From Ardenticatenales bacterium (GTDB lineage Bacteria > Chloroflexota > Anaerolineae > Promineifilales > Promineifilaceae), in assembly GCA_020634515.1 (NCBI GenBank), contig JACKBL010000001.1, positions 124,001-188,000 on the forward strand: a stretch of 64,000 nt of DNA. The letters run 5' to 3'. Below the pieces are notes generated by a model, which was not told the origin of the DNA, did not search any database, and saw nothing but the letters and a program-made list of their open reading frames with translations. Numbering within the stretch: position 1 is the stretch's first letter; each line of letters opens with the position of its first letter. The position numbers and the translations under genes were made by a program. This document shows positions 16,953 to 24,866 of the stretch, in pieces.

Positions 16953-17678
16953 ATGAGCGTGAAACGCGAAGAACTTGAAGCGATGGTGCGCGAAGTGGTA
17001 TCACGGACATTGGGCCAGTCGTCGCCGACGAAGGCGGCGGGGACGCGGCGGCAAATCGTGGATGCGGACGATGTGCGCCAGATGCCTGCTCATTCGCGAC
17101 AGGTTTTGCCGGCACAAACCATCATCACCCCATTAGCGCGGGAAGCAGCCCTGGAACGGCACATCACGTTCGTGGACGCGGAAGCGGAGATGATGCCGCC
17201 TGTTCCTGTGGCAGATGCCGGCAAACGCATCGTCGCTATCGGCGCAGATCATGGCGGCTACGAACTGAAAGAACAGCTAAAAGAGACCATCGTCGCCGCG
17301 GGGTGCGTCGTGGTGGACTGCGGCACGGACAGCACCGCCTCCGTGGATTATCCAGATTACGCCTACGTGGTGGCGCGCATGGTGGCCGACGGGCAGGCGT
17401 GGCGCGGCATTATGATTGATGGCGCGGGTATTGGTAGTTGCATGACGGCCAATAAAGTGCCCGGTGTGCGCGCGGCCATGTGCTATGATCAGGCTACGGC
17501 ATTGAACAGCCGCGAACACAATAACGCAAACGTGTTAACATTGGGGGCGGGTTTGATCGGTCCCCACCTGGCGCGGCAGATTGTGCAGGTGTGGCTGCAA
17601 ACGGAATTCGGCGGCGGGCGTCATGCGCGCCGCGTGGACAAAATTGGCGCTGTTGAACAGCGGTTTGCCAAAAGATAG
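16953..17678 (+). CDS. rpiB: RpiB-like sugar-phosphate isomerase with BMC encapsulation peptide
   Basis: 241 residues. Residues 1-20 (SVKREELEAMVREVVSRTL) form an amphipathic helix of the type that targets enzymes to microcompartments, followed by a linker of about 70 residues. The RpiB domain starts near 91 with IVAIGADHGGYELK and has SREHNNANVL with the catalytic histidine (H189). The usual catalytic cysteine in CGTGIG is replaced by aspartate in IDGAGIGSC (D156). RpiB enzymes interconvert ribose- and ribulose-5-phosphate or related sugar phosphates. It is the first gene of the BMC locus and lies 15 bases before deoC. Confidence 0.88.
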   Translation: MSVKREELEAMVREVVSRTLGQSSPTKAAGTRRQIVDADDVRQMPAHSRQVLPAQTIITPLAREAALERHITFVDAEAEMMPPVPVADAGKRIVAIGADHGGYELKEQLKETIVAAGCVVVDCGTDSTASVDYPDYAYVVARMVADGQAWRGIMIDGAGIGSCMTANKVPGVRAAMCYDQATALNSREHNNANVLTLGAGLIGPHLARQIVQVWLQTEFGGGRHARRVDKIGAVEQRFAKR

Positions 17679-17693
17679 GCGTTTCCAGAGCAT

Positions 17694-18590
17694 ATGACGA
17701 CGTTAGATGCCGGCAAAGTCAATCAACTCATCGAAGAAATCACCCGCGAAGTCCTGCTGCGCCTGAACCAGACGCAGCCCGCGGCCAGCGTGGACGAGTG
17801 CACCTGCACCGATGGCCGCTGTGTGCAAAACTGCGCGGAGAAAGTGAACCGGGTCGTGCGGGCGGGCGCGGCGCGCGTGTCCGCCGGGCTGGGCGCACGC
17901 CCCCAAAGCGACGACATTGCCCGCATGATCGACCACACGCTGCTCAAGCCGGACGCCAGCCAGGCGGAAATCGCCCAGCTTTGCTACGAAGCCCGCACCT
18001 ACCACTTCGCTTCGGTGTGCATCAACCCCGCGCATGTGCGCCTGGCATCCCAACTCCTCAAAGAGTCCGACGTAAAAGTTTGTACCGTGGTTGGCTTCCC
18101 CCTGGGGGCCACGCCCGCCGTCGTCAAGGCCTATGAAACGCAGCAGGCGATTCGGGATGGGGCCACGGAAATCGACATGGTGATCAACATTGGCGCGCTA
18201 AAGTCACAGGATTACCGCACGGTGATGGAGGATGTGGCCGCGGTGGTTCGTGCCGCGCACGCCCACAACGCGCTGGTGAAGGTGATCATCGAAGCCGCCT
18301 TGCTCACGGATGAAGAAAAGATTGTTGCTTCGCAGTTGGCGAAAACGGCGGGGGCCGATTTTGTAAAAACGTCTACGGGTTTTGGTCCTGGTGGCGCCAC
18401 GGTGGCGGATGTGGCGTTGATGCGCCGCGTGGTGGGGCCGAACCTGGGCGTGAAAGCGGCGGGGGGCGTGCGCACCTTCGCCGATGCCGAGGCGATGATT
18501 GCGGCTGGCGCGACCCGGATTGGGGCAAGTGCCGGCATTAAAATCGTCACCGACCGCTCCCCCGCGCGTACGAGCGGCGGGAATTACTAG
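17694..18590 (+). CDS. deoC: Deoxyribose-phosphate aldolase with BMC encapsulation peptide
   Basis: 298 residues. It cleaves 2-deoxyribose-5-phosphate to glyceraldehyde-3-phosphate and acetaldehyde. The Schiff-base lysine is K225 in FVKTSTGFGPGG; the assisting residues are in EIDMVINIGALK (D161) and LGVKAAGGVR (K254). Residues 5-25 (DAGKVNQLIEEITREVLLRL) are a predicted encapsulation helix. Between helix and aldolase domain sits CTCTDGRCVQNC, four cysteines (36, 38, 43, 47) that could bind metal or an iron-sulfur cluster. Typical DERA is about 220-260 residues, so the extra length is this N-terminal part. Confidence 0.95.
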   Translation: MTTLDAGKVNQLIEEITREVLLRLNQTQPAASVDECTCTDGRCVQNCAEKVNRVVRAGAARVSAGLGARPQSDDIARMIDHTLLKPDASQAEIAQLCYEARTYHFASVCINPAHVRLASQLLKESDVKVCTVVGFPLGATPAVVKAYETQQAIRDGATEIDMVINIGALKSQDYRTVMEDVAAVVRAAHAHNALVKVIIEAALLTDEEKIVASQLAKTAGADFVKTSTGFGPGGATVADVALMRRVVGPNLGVKAAGGVRTFADAEAMIAAGATRIGASAGIKIVTDRSPARTSGGNY

Positions 18591-18657
18591 GTAACTCATT
18601 CGCCATGTCTTCCCTATGTCGGAACGACACGCAATAGAGTCGAAAAGAGGCTCCATT

Positions 18658-18927
18658 ATGAACGTTTGTCCTCATTGTCATCTCGGTCGTCTCCAACGCA
18701 CCGCCGTCTCCTACGTCTGCTGGCTCGACGGACACATGATGCTCGTCCCCCGCACGCCCGCTTACGTCTGCGATGTTTGTAACAACCTGGAATATGACCC
18801 CGACTTCATGGTAGGCGTGCGCTACATGATTTATCAACACGAAGCCGGCCATAATCATCCCACCCGCGTTCTCACCAAAAAACCGGCGGGAAAAGCCGGC
18901 AAAACCACCGGCGCGCCCTCGCCCTAA
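18658..18927 (+). CDS. Small zinc-finger protein (YgiT-type) in the BMC locus
   Basis: 89 residues starting MNVCPHCHLGRL. Two CxxC pairs (CPHC at 4-7 and CDVC at about 39-42) with the spacing of YgiT/MqsA-type zinc fingers. The C-terminal tail (LTKKPAGKAGKTTGAPSP) is basic and disordered-looking. It lacks the helix-turn-helix half of MqsA. Its place between deoC and the first shell gene suggests a role in the compartment or its regulation, but I cannot assign one. RBS AGAGG is about 9 bases before the ATG. Confidence 0.75.
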   Translation: MNVCPHCHLGRLQRTAVSYVCWLDGHMMLVPRTPAYVCDVCNNLEYDPDFMVGVRYMIYQHEAGHNHPTRVLTKKPAGKAGKTTGAPSP

Positions 18928-18930
18928 GGA

Positions 18931-18995
18931 CTGACGATGAAGTAAAGCACGGAATTGCATCGTCCGTTTGAAGGAACGGCTTTGGCTCTAGAGAC
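18931..18995. repeat. Interspersed repeat family D, copy 3
   Basis: GACGATGAAGTAAAGCACGG, AATTGCATCGTCCGTTTGAA and GGAACGGC match family D at 345-440 and 9850-9925. Confidence 0.6.
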
Positions 18996-19032
18996 TGAAT
19001 AATCATCTTCGCACACCCGTAAGGAATGGTTT

Positions 19033-19668
19033 ATGTCCGTCGAACTACGCAGTTACGTTTTCCTGGATAGTTTGCAGCCGCAGCACGCCGCTTTTTTGGG
19101 CACGGTTGCCAGCGGTTTTTTGCCCCTGCCCGGCGATGCCTCCCTCTGGATTGAAATCTCCCCCGGCATCGAAATCAACCGTATCACCGACATCGCCCTG
19201 AAAGCCACGTCCGTTTATCCGGGGATGCAAATTGTGGAAAGGCTCTACGGCCTGTTGGAAATCCATTCCAGCAGCCAGGCGCGGGTGCGTGCGGCGGGCG
19301 CGGCCATTCTGGAGGCTCTGGGCGTGCAGGAAGAAGACCGCCTGAAGCCACGCGTCGTTTCCAGCCAGATTATCCGCAACATTGACCCGCACCAGGTGCA
19401 GTTGATCAACCGGATGCGGCACGGCCACATGATCCTGGCGGGGCAAACGCTCTACGTCATGGAAGTGCAGCCGGCGGCGTATGCGGCCCTGGCCGCGAAT
19501 GAGGCGGAAAAAGCGGCGGAGTTGAACATTTTGGAAGTACGCGCTTTCGGCAGCTTTGGCCGTGTCTATCTGGGTGGGGAGGAGCGCGACATCATGGCCG
19601 GCTATCAGTCCGCCATTGACGCCATTGAGAGCGTTTCTGGCCGCATGGCCGTCAGTAAATCTGAATGA
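19033..19668 (+). CDS. BMC-T shell protein, stacked-trimer type
   Basis: 211-residue tandem BMC-domain protein. It begins MSVELRSYVFLDSLQPQHAA and contains SLWIEISPGIEINRITDIAL, ERLYGLLEIH and AANEAEKAAELN. This matches the BMC-T2 type of the Haliangium ochraceum shell, whose trimers stack face to face and have gated pores thought to pass larger metabolites. It forms pseudohexagonal tiles in the microcompartment facet. AAGGA lies upstream of the ATG. It is the first shell gene after the enzymes. Confidence 0.88.
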   Translation: MSVELRSYVFLDSLQPQHAAFLGTVASGFLPLPGDASLWIEISPGIEINRITDIALKATSVYPGMQIVERLYGLLEIHSSSQARVRAAGAAILEALGVQEEDRLKPRVVSSQIIRNIDPHQVQLINRMRHGHMILAGQTLYVMEVQPAAYAALAANEAEKAAELNILEVRAFGSFGRVYLGGEERDIMAGYQSAIDAIESVSGRMAVSKSE

Positions 19669-19737
19669 GAGAGTTTCGCGCGCGGCATGTGCCGACGCGA
19701 GCTGACATGACAAACCTGATTGAGGAGAGATGAACGT

Positions 19738-20031
19738 ATGGCAGAAGCATTAGGCATGATCGAGTGCAAGAGTTTTGCCGCGATGGTTGAGGCGTCCGAT
19801 GCCATGGTGAAAGCCGCCCGCGTGGAGCTGGTTGGCTACGAAAAGACGGGCGGCGGCTTTGTCACGGCCATTGTCCGCGGTGACGTGGCCGCCGTGAAGG
19901 CGGCGGTGGAAGCGGGCACGCGCGGAGCCGAGAAGGTCGGCGAAGTGGTGTCGGTGCATGTGATCCCGCGGCCGCACGTCAATGTGGATGCCGTGCTGCC
20001 TTTGGGCCGCCAGGACGCCGCCGCGGATTAA
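19738..20031 (+). CDS. BMC-H hexameric shell protein
   Basis: 97 residues, the canonical single BMC domain: ALGMIECKSFAAMVEASDAM, ELVGYEKTGGGFVTAIVRGD, VAAVKAAVEAG and VHVIPRPHVNVDAVLP. Hexamers of this protein make up most of the shell facets. It is the only BMC-H gene in the window. ATG 19738 follows GAGGAG on the plus strand; an in-frame TTG at 19720 has no better site. Confidence 0.97.
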   Translation: MAEALGMIECKSFAAMVEASDAMVKAARVELVGYEKTGGGFVTAIVRGDVAAVKAAVEAGTRGAEKVGEVVSVHVIPRPHVNVDAVLPLGRQDAAAD

Positions 20032-20150
20032 GATTTCGCCGGCGTCGGGAAAGAGGGCATGGTTGCTGGCGCAGGCGCGTTGGTCTGGGTCTGTGCCGGC
20101 ATTTTCCCCATCCACCCTCTTCCCGCCACCCCCTACAACAAGGAACAACC

Positions 20151-20441
20151 ATGTTTCTCGGCAAAGTGGTAGGCACACTCGTTTCCACGCAAAAAGAAGC
20201 CACCCTCGACGGCCTCAAATTCCTCGTCGTCCGCCGCCTCACCATTGACGGCGAAGAAACCGGCGGTTACGTCGTCGCCGCCGACGCCGTGGGCGCGGGG
20301 CTGGGCGAAGTCGTCATGGTGGCCACGGGCAGTTCCGCCCGCCAGACCCGCTTCACCGACAAACGTCCCTGCGACGCCGTGATCATGGCGATTGTGGACA
20401 CGTGGGAAGTGAGCGGGCAGGAAAAATATCGTAAGGAATAG
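20151..20441 (+). CDS. BMC-P pentameric vertex protein 1 (EutN/CcmL)
   Basis: 96 residues, EutN/CcmL family: MFLGKVVGTLVSTQKEATLD, KFLVVRRL, YVVAADAVGAGLGEVVMVAT and CDAVIMAIVD. Pentamers cap the vertices of the icosahedral shell. AAGGA precedes the ATG. The spacer before it (20032-20150) contains a TGCCGGCA palindrome at a sharp G-to-C strand switch. Confidence 0.96.
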   Translation: MFLGKVVGTLVSTQKEATLDGLKFLVVRRLTIDGEETGGYVVAADAVGAGLGEVVMVATGSSARQTRFTDKRPCDAVIMAIVDTWEVSGQEKYRKE

Positions 20442-20537
20442 TTGATTATTGAATTCCTGAATGATCAACGCTGGCCCGCGACCGGCCCCGTTAACCATTT
20501 AACCATTCAACAATTAGCGATTATGCCGGTGAGTTCT

Positions 20538-21992
20538 ATGGATGACAGCCAGATTCAAGCCATCATTGAACGCGTGATGCGGGAAGTGGGGCAGCCCACA
20601 CCCGCCGCGCCTGCCGCCCCGTCTCCAGCCCCATCCCGCGTCCCTCCCGCCGCCATGCCGCGCGGCGATGACGGCCTGTTTGCCACCCTGGACGAAGCCG
20701 TCAACGCCGCCGAGGCCGCCTACCGCGCCCTCAACCGGATGCCGTTGGCGATTCGCAAGGATATGGTGGCGCACATGCGCCAGGCGGGACGGGAATATGC
20801 CACCGTGCTGGCGGAAATGGCCCAAAGCGAAACCGGCATGGGGCGCGTCGAGGATAAGGTGCTGAAGAACATCCTCAACGCGGACAAGGCGCAGGGACCG
20901 GAGGCGCTGGAAACGGAGGCGTGGAGCGGCGACGGTGGCCTGACGATTACGGAGTATGCGCCCTACGGGGTGATTGGCTCGCTCACGCCCAGCACGAACC
21001 CCACCAGTACGGTGATTTGTAACGCGATTGGCATGATTTCCGCCGGCAACGCCGTCGTCTTCAATGCCCATCCCAGCGCCAAAGGGGCCTCCAACCGCAC
21101 CGTGCAAATCCTCAACCAGGCCATCCAGCGCGCGGGCGGACCGGCCAACCTCCTCACCGCCGTGGCCGACCCGACCATTGAGACGGCCACCGGCCTCATG
21201 GGGCACAACGGCATCCGCCTGCTGGTGGTCACGGGCGGGGCCGCCGTCGTGCGTGCCGCGATGCGCAGCGGCAAACGCGCCGTTTGCGCCGGGCCGGGCA
21301 ACCCCCCGGTCGTCGTGGATGAAACCGCGGATATTGAGCAGGCGGGGCGGGACATCGTCATTGGTGGCTCCTTCGACAACAACATCGTCTGCACCACGGA
21401 AAAAGAAACACTCGCCGTGGATGCCATCTGCGACGACCTGATCCAGGCCATGACGCGCCACGGGGCGGTGCGCCTCAATCGCTGGCAGTTTGACCGCCTC
21501 TGGCGCGCCGTCATCGTCACGGATCGCGGTCCGGGCAAGTACGCGGACATGAACAAGGCCTTCATTGGCAAGAATGCCGCCGTGCTGCTGGCGGAAATCG
21601 GCATCAGCGCCGGCCCCGAAGTGCGCCAGATAGTGGCCGAAGTGGACAAAACCCATCCCGCCGTCTGGTCAGAGCAGATGATGCCCATTATGCCCGTCGT
21701 GCGCGTCGCCAACGCGGATGAGGCCATTGATCTGGCCGTGGCCGCCGAACATGGCTTCCGCCACACGGCCGTGATGCACTCGAAGAATCTGGACAACCTC
21801 AGCCGCATGGCGCGCGAGATCAATTGCAGCATTTTTGTGAAGAACGGGCCTTGCCTGGCGGGACTGGGGTATGGGGGCGAAGGGTACTGCTCGTTTACGA
21901 TTGCCAGCCCCACCGGCGAAGGGCTGACGGGGCCGCGCAGTTTTAGCCGCTTGCGCCGCTGTACGCTGGTGGATTCTTTTCGGATCGTCTGA
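20538..21992 (+). CDS. CoA-acylating aldehyde dehydrogenase with encapsulation peptide
   Basis: 484-residue PduP/EutE-type dehydrogenase that oxidises an aldehyde to acyl-CoA with NAD+. The catalytic cysteine is C285 in NNIVCTTEKE, the NAD loop region is PSTNPTST, and AGPGNPPVVVDE is typical. The N-terminus (DDSQIQAIIERVMREVG) is an encapsulation helix followed by a Pro/Ala linker to about residue 44. Given DeoC, acetaldehyde is the likely substrate. ATG 20538 follows GGTGAG; longer frames reach into the spacer. No phosphotransacylase or alcohol dehydrogenase gene is visible to recycle CoA and NADH. Confidence 0.94.
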   Translation: MDDSQIQAIIERVMREVGQPTPAAPAAPSPAPSRVPPAAMPRGDDGLFATLDEAVNAAEAAYRALNRMPLAIRKDMVAHMRQAGREYATVLAEMAQSETGMGRVEDKVLKNILNADKAQGPEALETEAWSGDGGLTITEYAPYGVIGSLTPSTNPTSTVICNAIGMISAGNAVVFNAHPSAKGASNRTVQILNQAIQRAGGPANLLTAVADPTIETATGLMGHNGIRLLVVTGGAAVVRAAMRSGKRAVCAGPGNPPVVVDETADIEQAGRDIVIGGSFDNNIVCTTEKETLAVDAICDDLIQAMTRHGAVRLNRWQFDRLWRAVIVTDRGPGKYADMNKAFIGKNAAVLLAEIGISAGPEVRQIVAEVDKTHPAVWSEQMMPIMPVVRVANADEAIDLAVAAEHGFRHTAVMHSKNLDNLSRMAREINCSIFVKNGPCLAGLGYGGEGYCSFTIASPTGEGLTGPRSFSRLRRCTLVDSFRIV

Positions 21993-21998
21993 CGTTTT

Positions 21999-22583
21999 AT
22001 GGATTTTCCCGCCCTGGCTCTTCTGGAGTTTAGTAGTATTGCTGCCGGCATTGCCGCTGGTGATGCGATGGTCAAACATGCGCCCGTGGCCGCCATCCAG
22101 ACGGGAACCGTGCAGCCCGGCCATTACCTCGTGCTGGTGACGGGGGATGTGGCTTCCGTGGAGGAGGCAGTGAAGGCAGGGCAAGAAATGGGGCGGGAGA
22201 CGCTGCGGGACCAGGTGTTTTTGCCCAATGTGCATCCCGACGTGGTGCGGGCGCTGGGTGGGCAACGCCAGGTGCCGGCAGGGGATGCGTTGGGGATTGT
22301 GGAAACGGTGGCGGTAGCGGCGGCGATTGGGGCGGGAGATGCCGGCATCAAAGGCGCCGAAGTTGACCTCATTCAAATCCGCCTGGCCGATGGTCTTGGC
22401 GGCAAAGGCCTCGTCTTCTTCACCGGCCTCGTCTCCGACGTAGAAGCCGCCGTGGAGATCGCCGCCACCGCCGCCCAACCACACCTGCTGCGCCAGGTCG
22501 TCATCTCCCAACTCCACCCCGACATGCGCCCCAACGTCCATCTCGGCCGCTTCGGCGGCCATTTCGACTGGAACCAGGCCTGA
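21999..22583 (+). CDS. BMC-T shell protein, single-layer type
   Basis: 194-residue tandem BMC protein. Each half has the pattern LA/G.VE..S.A.GI.AGDA..K (LALLEFSSIAAGIAAGDAM; ALGIVETVAVAAAIGAGDAG) and a GDV/SDVE.AV.. segment. It resembles H. ochraceum BMC-T1. It starts 7 bases after the dehydrogenase stop, so it is co-translated with it. It complements the stacked BMC-T at 19033. Confidence 0.93.
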   Translation: MDFPALALLEFSSIAAGIAAGDAMVKHAPVAAIQTGTVQPGHYLVLVTGDVASVEEAVKAGQEMGRETLRDQVFLPNVHPDVVRALGGQRQVPAGDALGIVETVAVAAAIGAGDAGIKGAEVDLIQIRLADGLGGKGLVFFTGLVSDVEAAVEIAATAAQPHLLRQVVISQLHPDMRPNVHLGRFGGHFDWNQA

Positions 22584-22585
22584 CT

Positions 22586-22861
22586 ATGCAACTCGCGCGC
22601 GTCATTGGAACCGTGGTCGCCACGCAGCAGTACGACGGGCTGCGCGGCATCAAATTCCTCATCGTTCAACCCCTCAACAAACAGCGCCAGCCCACGGGCG
22701 AGCCGGTGGTGGCCGCCGACGCCACCGCCCAGGCCGGCCCCGACGAACTTGTCTTTATCGTCGGCAGCCGCGAAGCCGCCCAGGCCCTGCCCATCACCTT
22801 CGTCCCCGTGGACCACGCCATCGTGGGCATCGTGGACGATGTCATGTTGGCGCAACGGTAG
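22586..22861 (+). CDS. BMC-P pentameric vertex protein 2
   Basis: 91 residues, EutN/CcmL family: MQLARVIGTVVATQQYDGLR, KFLIVQPLN, PVVAADATAQAGPDELVFIV and DHAIVGIVDDV. It starts 3 bases after the BMC-T stop. Three different BMC-P proteins in one locus is also the arrangement in H. ochraceum. Confidence 0.95.
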   Translation: MQLARVIGTVVATQQYDGLRGIKFLIVQPLNKQRQPTGEPVVAADATAQAGPDELVFIVGSREAAQALPITFVPVDHAIVGIVDDVMLAQR

Positions 22862-22887
22862 GGGGCGGAAGGCGGAAACCAGTTTTC

Positions 22888-23022
22888 AGATTGGTTCATT
22901 CTCCCGGAATGGTAATACTAAAGCTCTCTGGAGATTGGACCAATTCCACGTGCTCAATGGCCATTTTCACCGGAAAAAATTGGTCCAATCTGGCTTAGCA
23001 ATTACCGGGAATGAACCAATCT
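22888..23022. repeat. Complete family B element with terminal inverted repeats
   Basis: Outer 14-base perfect inverted repeats AGATTGGTTCATTC / GAATGAACCAATCT, then CCCGG..TAAT / ATTACCGGG, then the core CTCTCTGGAGATTGGACCAA .. AATTGGTCCAATCTGGCTTA. About 135 bases in all. It looks like a miniature inverted-repeat element and sits exactly between BMC-P2 and the inserted methyltransferase. Confidence 0.8.
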
Positions 23023-23035
23023 TCGGGGAAAAGCG

Positions 23036-24163
23036 ATGTACCAACCCGCCTTGTTTGAAGATTTCGCGCCGGATATACCTACCGAGGGTATCAAGTATGC
23101 TGGATCGAAATTGAAACTCATCCCACATATTCTGCAACTTGCCAGGCAGGTTGAAGCCAGAACCTTACTAGATGCGTTTTCAGGAACAACACGTGTTTCG
23201 CAGGCATTCGCAAAACTTGGGTACCAGGTTGTTTGCAATGACATCGCTGTCTGGTCCGAAATGTTTGGCTATGCCTACTTATGCAGCAAAAAAAAGCCCG
23301 AGGATTACCAGCCGTTGATTGATCATTTGAATGCGGTGGCTCCCATTGATGGATGGTTTACACAGCACTATGGGGGTTTTGCGAATGGCGGGCGTGCTTT
23401 GCAGCAAGACGGGCTGAAGAAACCCTGGCAAATTCATAATACACGGAAACTCGATGGTATTCGACAAGAAATAGAGGCGCTTAACCTTGATGTTATAGAC
23501 AAAGCAGTTGCACTTTCCAGCTTGATGTTGGCGCTAGATCAGGTGGACAATACGCTCGGGCATTTTGTATCCTATCTCCGGGATTGGTCTCCGCGTTCGT
23601 ATAACAACTTGCTGCTCAAAGTGCCGGCAATTTTCTCAACGCCTTGCGAACACCAAGTCTTTCGCAAAGATGTATTCGAGTTGCTGCCGTATATTGCCGT
23701 GGATATTGCCTATCTTGACCCACCCTATGGTTCAAATAATGACAAAATGCCTCCTTCACGGGTGCGTTACGCTTCGTATTACCATATTTGGACAAGTGTA
23801 TGTCTGTTTGATGAGCCGGAATTGTTCGGAAAAGCGAAGCGGCGGAAAGACTCCTCTGACAAAGTTTCTGCGTCTATCTTCGAGGAATTCCGTCAGGACG
23901 AGCAAGGAAAATACATTGCGGTCAGCGCAATCGAAAGACTCATTCGTCATATCCAGGCACGCTGGATAATCCTGTCGTATAGTTCGGGAGGACGGGCTAC
24001 TGCTGAAGAGCTTAATAATGTCATTTCCCGTAATGGCAAACTGCTTCAAGTCCTGGAAATTGATTACAAAAGCAACGTCATGACCGGTATGAAATGGACA
24101 CATGAGTGGCTACGAGATATTGAAACCCCTAACCGCGAGTTTTTGTTCCTCATAGAAAAATAG
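23036..24163 (+). CDS. D12-class DNA adenine-N6 methyltransferase
   Basis: 375 residues. Motif I region is KYAGSKLKLIPHI (about 19-31) with DAFSGTTRVSQAFAKLGY, and the catalytic motif is YLDPPYGSNN (about 228-237). This is the Dam/DpnM-like class that transfers a methyl group from SAM to adenine N6. Codon use is clearly more AT-rich than the shell genes on either side, suggesting recent transfer into the BMC locus. It directly follows a family B element. The downstream 700 bases hold a possible restriction-enzyme remnant, so it may be the survivor of a restriction-modification pair. Confidence 0.9.
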   Translation: MYQPALFEDFAPDIPTEGIKYAGSKLKLIPHILQLARQVEARTLLDAFSGTTRVSQAFAKLGYQVVCNDIAVWSEMFGYAYLCSKKKPEDYQPLIDHLNAVAPIDGWFTQHYGGFANGGRALQQDGLKKPWQIHNTRKLDGIRQEIEALNLDVIDKAVALSSLMLALDQVDNTLGHFVSYLRDWSPRSYNNLLLKVPAIFSTPCEHQVFRKDVFELLPYIAVDIAYLDPPYGSNNDKMPPSRVRYASYYHIWTSVCLFDEPELFGKAKRRKDSSDKVSASIFEEFRQDEQGKYIAVSAIERLIRHIQARWIILSYSSGGRATAEELNNVISRNGKLLQVLEIDYKSNVMTGMKWTHEWLRDIETPNREFLFLIEK

Positions 24164-24389
24164 CCATTCCTCCCACATTTTGAATAATGTTGCGCGGCGA
24201 GTATTTGAATCCAATGGGGGTTAAATATGAGTAGAGTTGGAAAGGAGACGAAGAAATATAGTGAGCAGCCACCACAATCCATATAAGGACCTCGAGTCTG
24301 GCGAAATCCACATATGGTGATCGGAGTCGAGGCTTTAGCCGGGTCAAACCCCATATGTGGGCCGGCTGAAGCCTCCACTCCCAAAAACG

Positions 24390-24656
24390 CCAGAGTCCAG
24401 TAAGGACTTCACTAACCGCCTTAAATTGTTGATTAGCAAGCACCCCGATCTCATCGTAACGACCCTCAGTAACATCTTTACAATGCGTTTCATAGGCAAC
24501 AAAACGCACGGCGATTTACATGTTGGAAAAGAGTTATATCGGGCAAAATCACAAGAAGAGGACGTGACATTTTCAACGAACTTACAGAAGCCAAGTTTCC
24601 GCTTAGTAACCGCCCGTGTAACTACTAACGGTTATTTGGTCAAATCTGCGCTTTAA
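24390..24656 (+). pseudogene. Possible remnant of a restriction endonuclease
   Basis: An open frame reads SSKDFTNRLKLLISKHPDLI, TMRFIGNKTHGDLHVGKELY and RAKSQEEDVTF. The GNKTHGDL and VGK..YRAK..EED pieces look like conserved blocks of type II restriction enzymes brought together by a deletion. There is no proper start and the end runs into a decayed family B repeat. This rests on my recollection of such proteins and is weak. The rest of 24164-24866 shows only short repeats. Confidence 0.3.
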
Positions 24657-24768
24657 TTGTGTTCATCTCCTCAATCAGGCACGAAGTGTTAACGGGTTAC
24701 GGAAGGAAATCATCTTTCAATTGAAGTGTACTACTATCATGTCAAGGGTATTTTGATGGGAAACCATG

Positions 24769-24810
24769 GGTCAATTCGCTGAATTGACCGGACAAGACAG
24801 CGTCTTGTCC
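24769..24810. repeat. Twin perfect hairpins upstream of BMC-P3
   Basis: GGTCAATTC-GCT-GAATTGACC is followed at once by GGACAAGAC-AGC-GTCTTGTCC. Two different perfect 9-base stems with three-base loops lie back to back, like REP/BIME-type elements. No T-run follows. Confidence 0.7.
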
Positions 24811-24866
24811 TACGGCGCGTTTCCATCGTTTTATGCTTGACGGCACACTACTTTGAGTGGAGAAGA

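Noticed and set aside
20514..21656. 380-codon minus-strand frame opposite the aldehyde dehydrogenase
   Set aside because: Antisense shadow; the plus strand has a complete catalytic protein.
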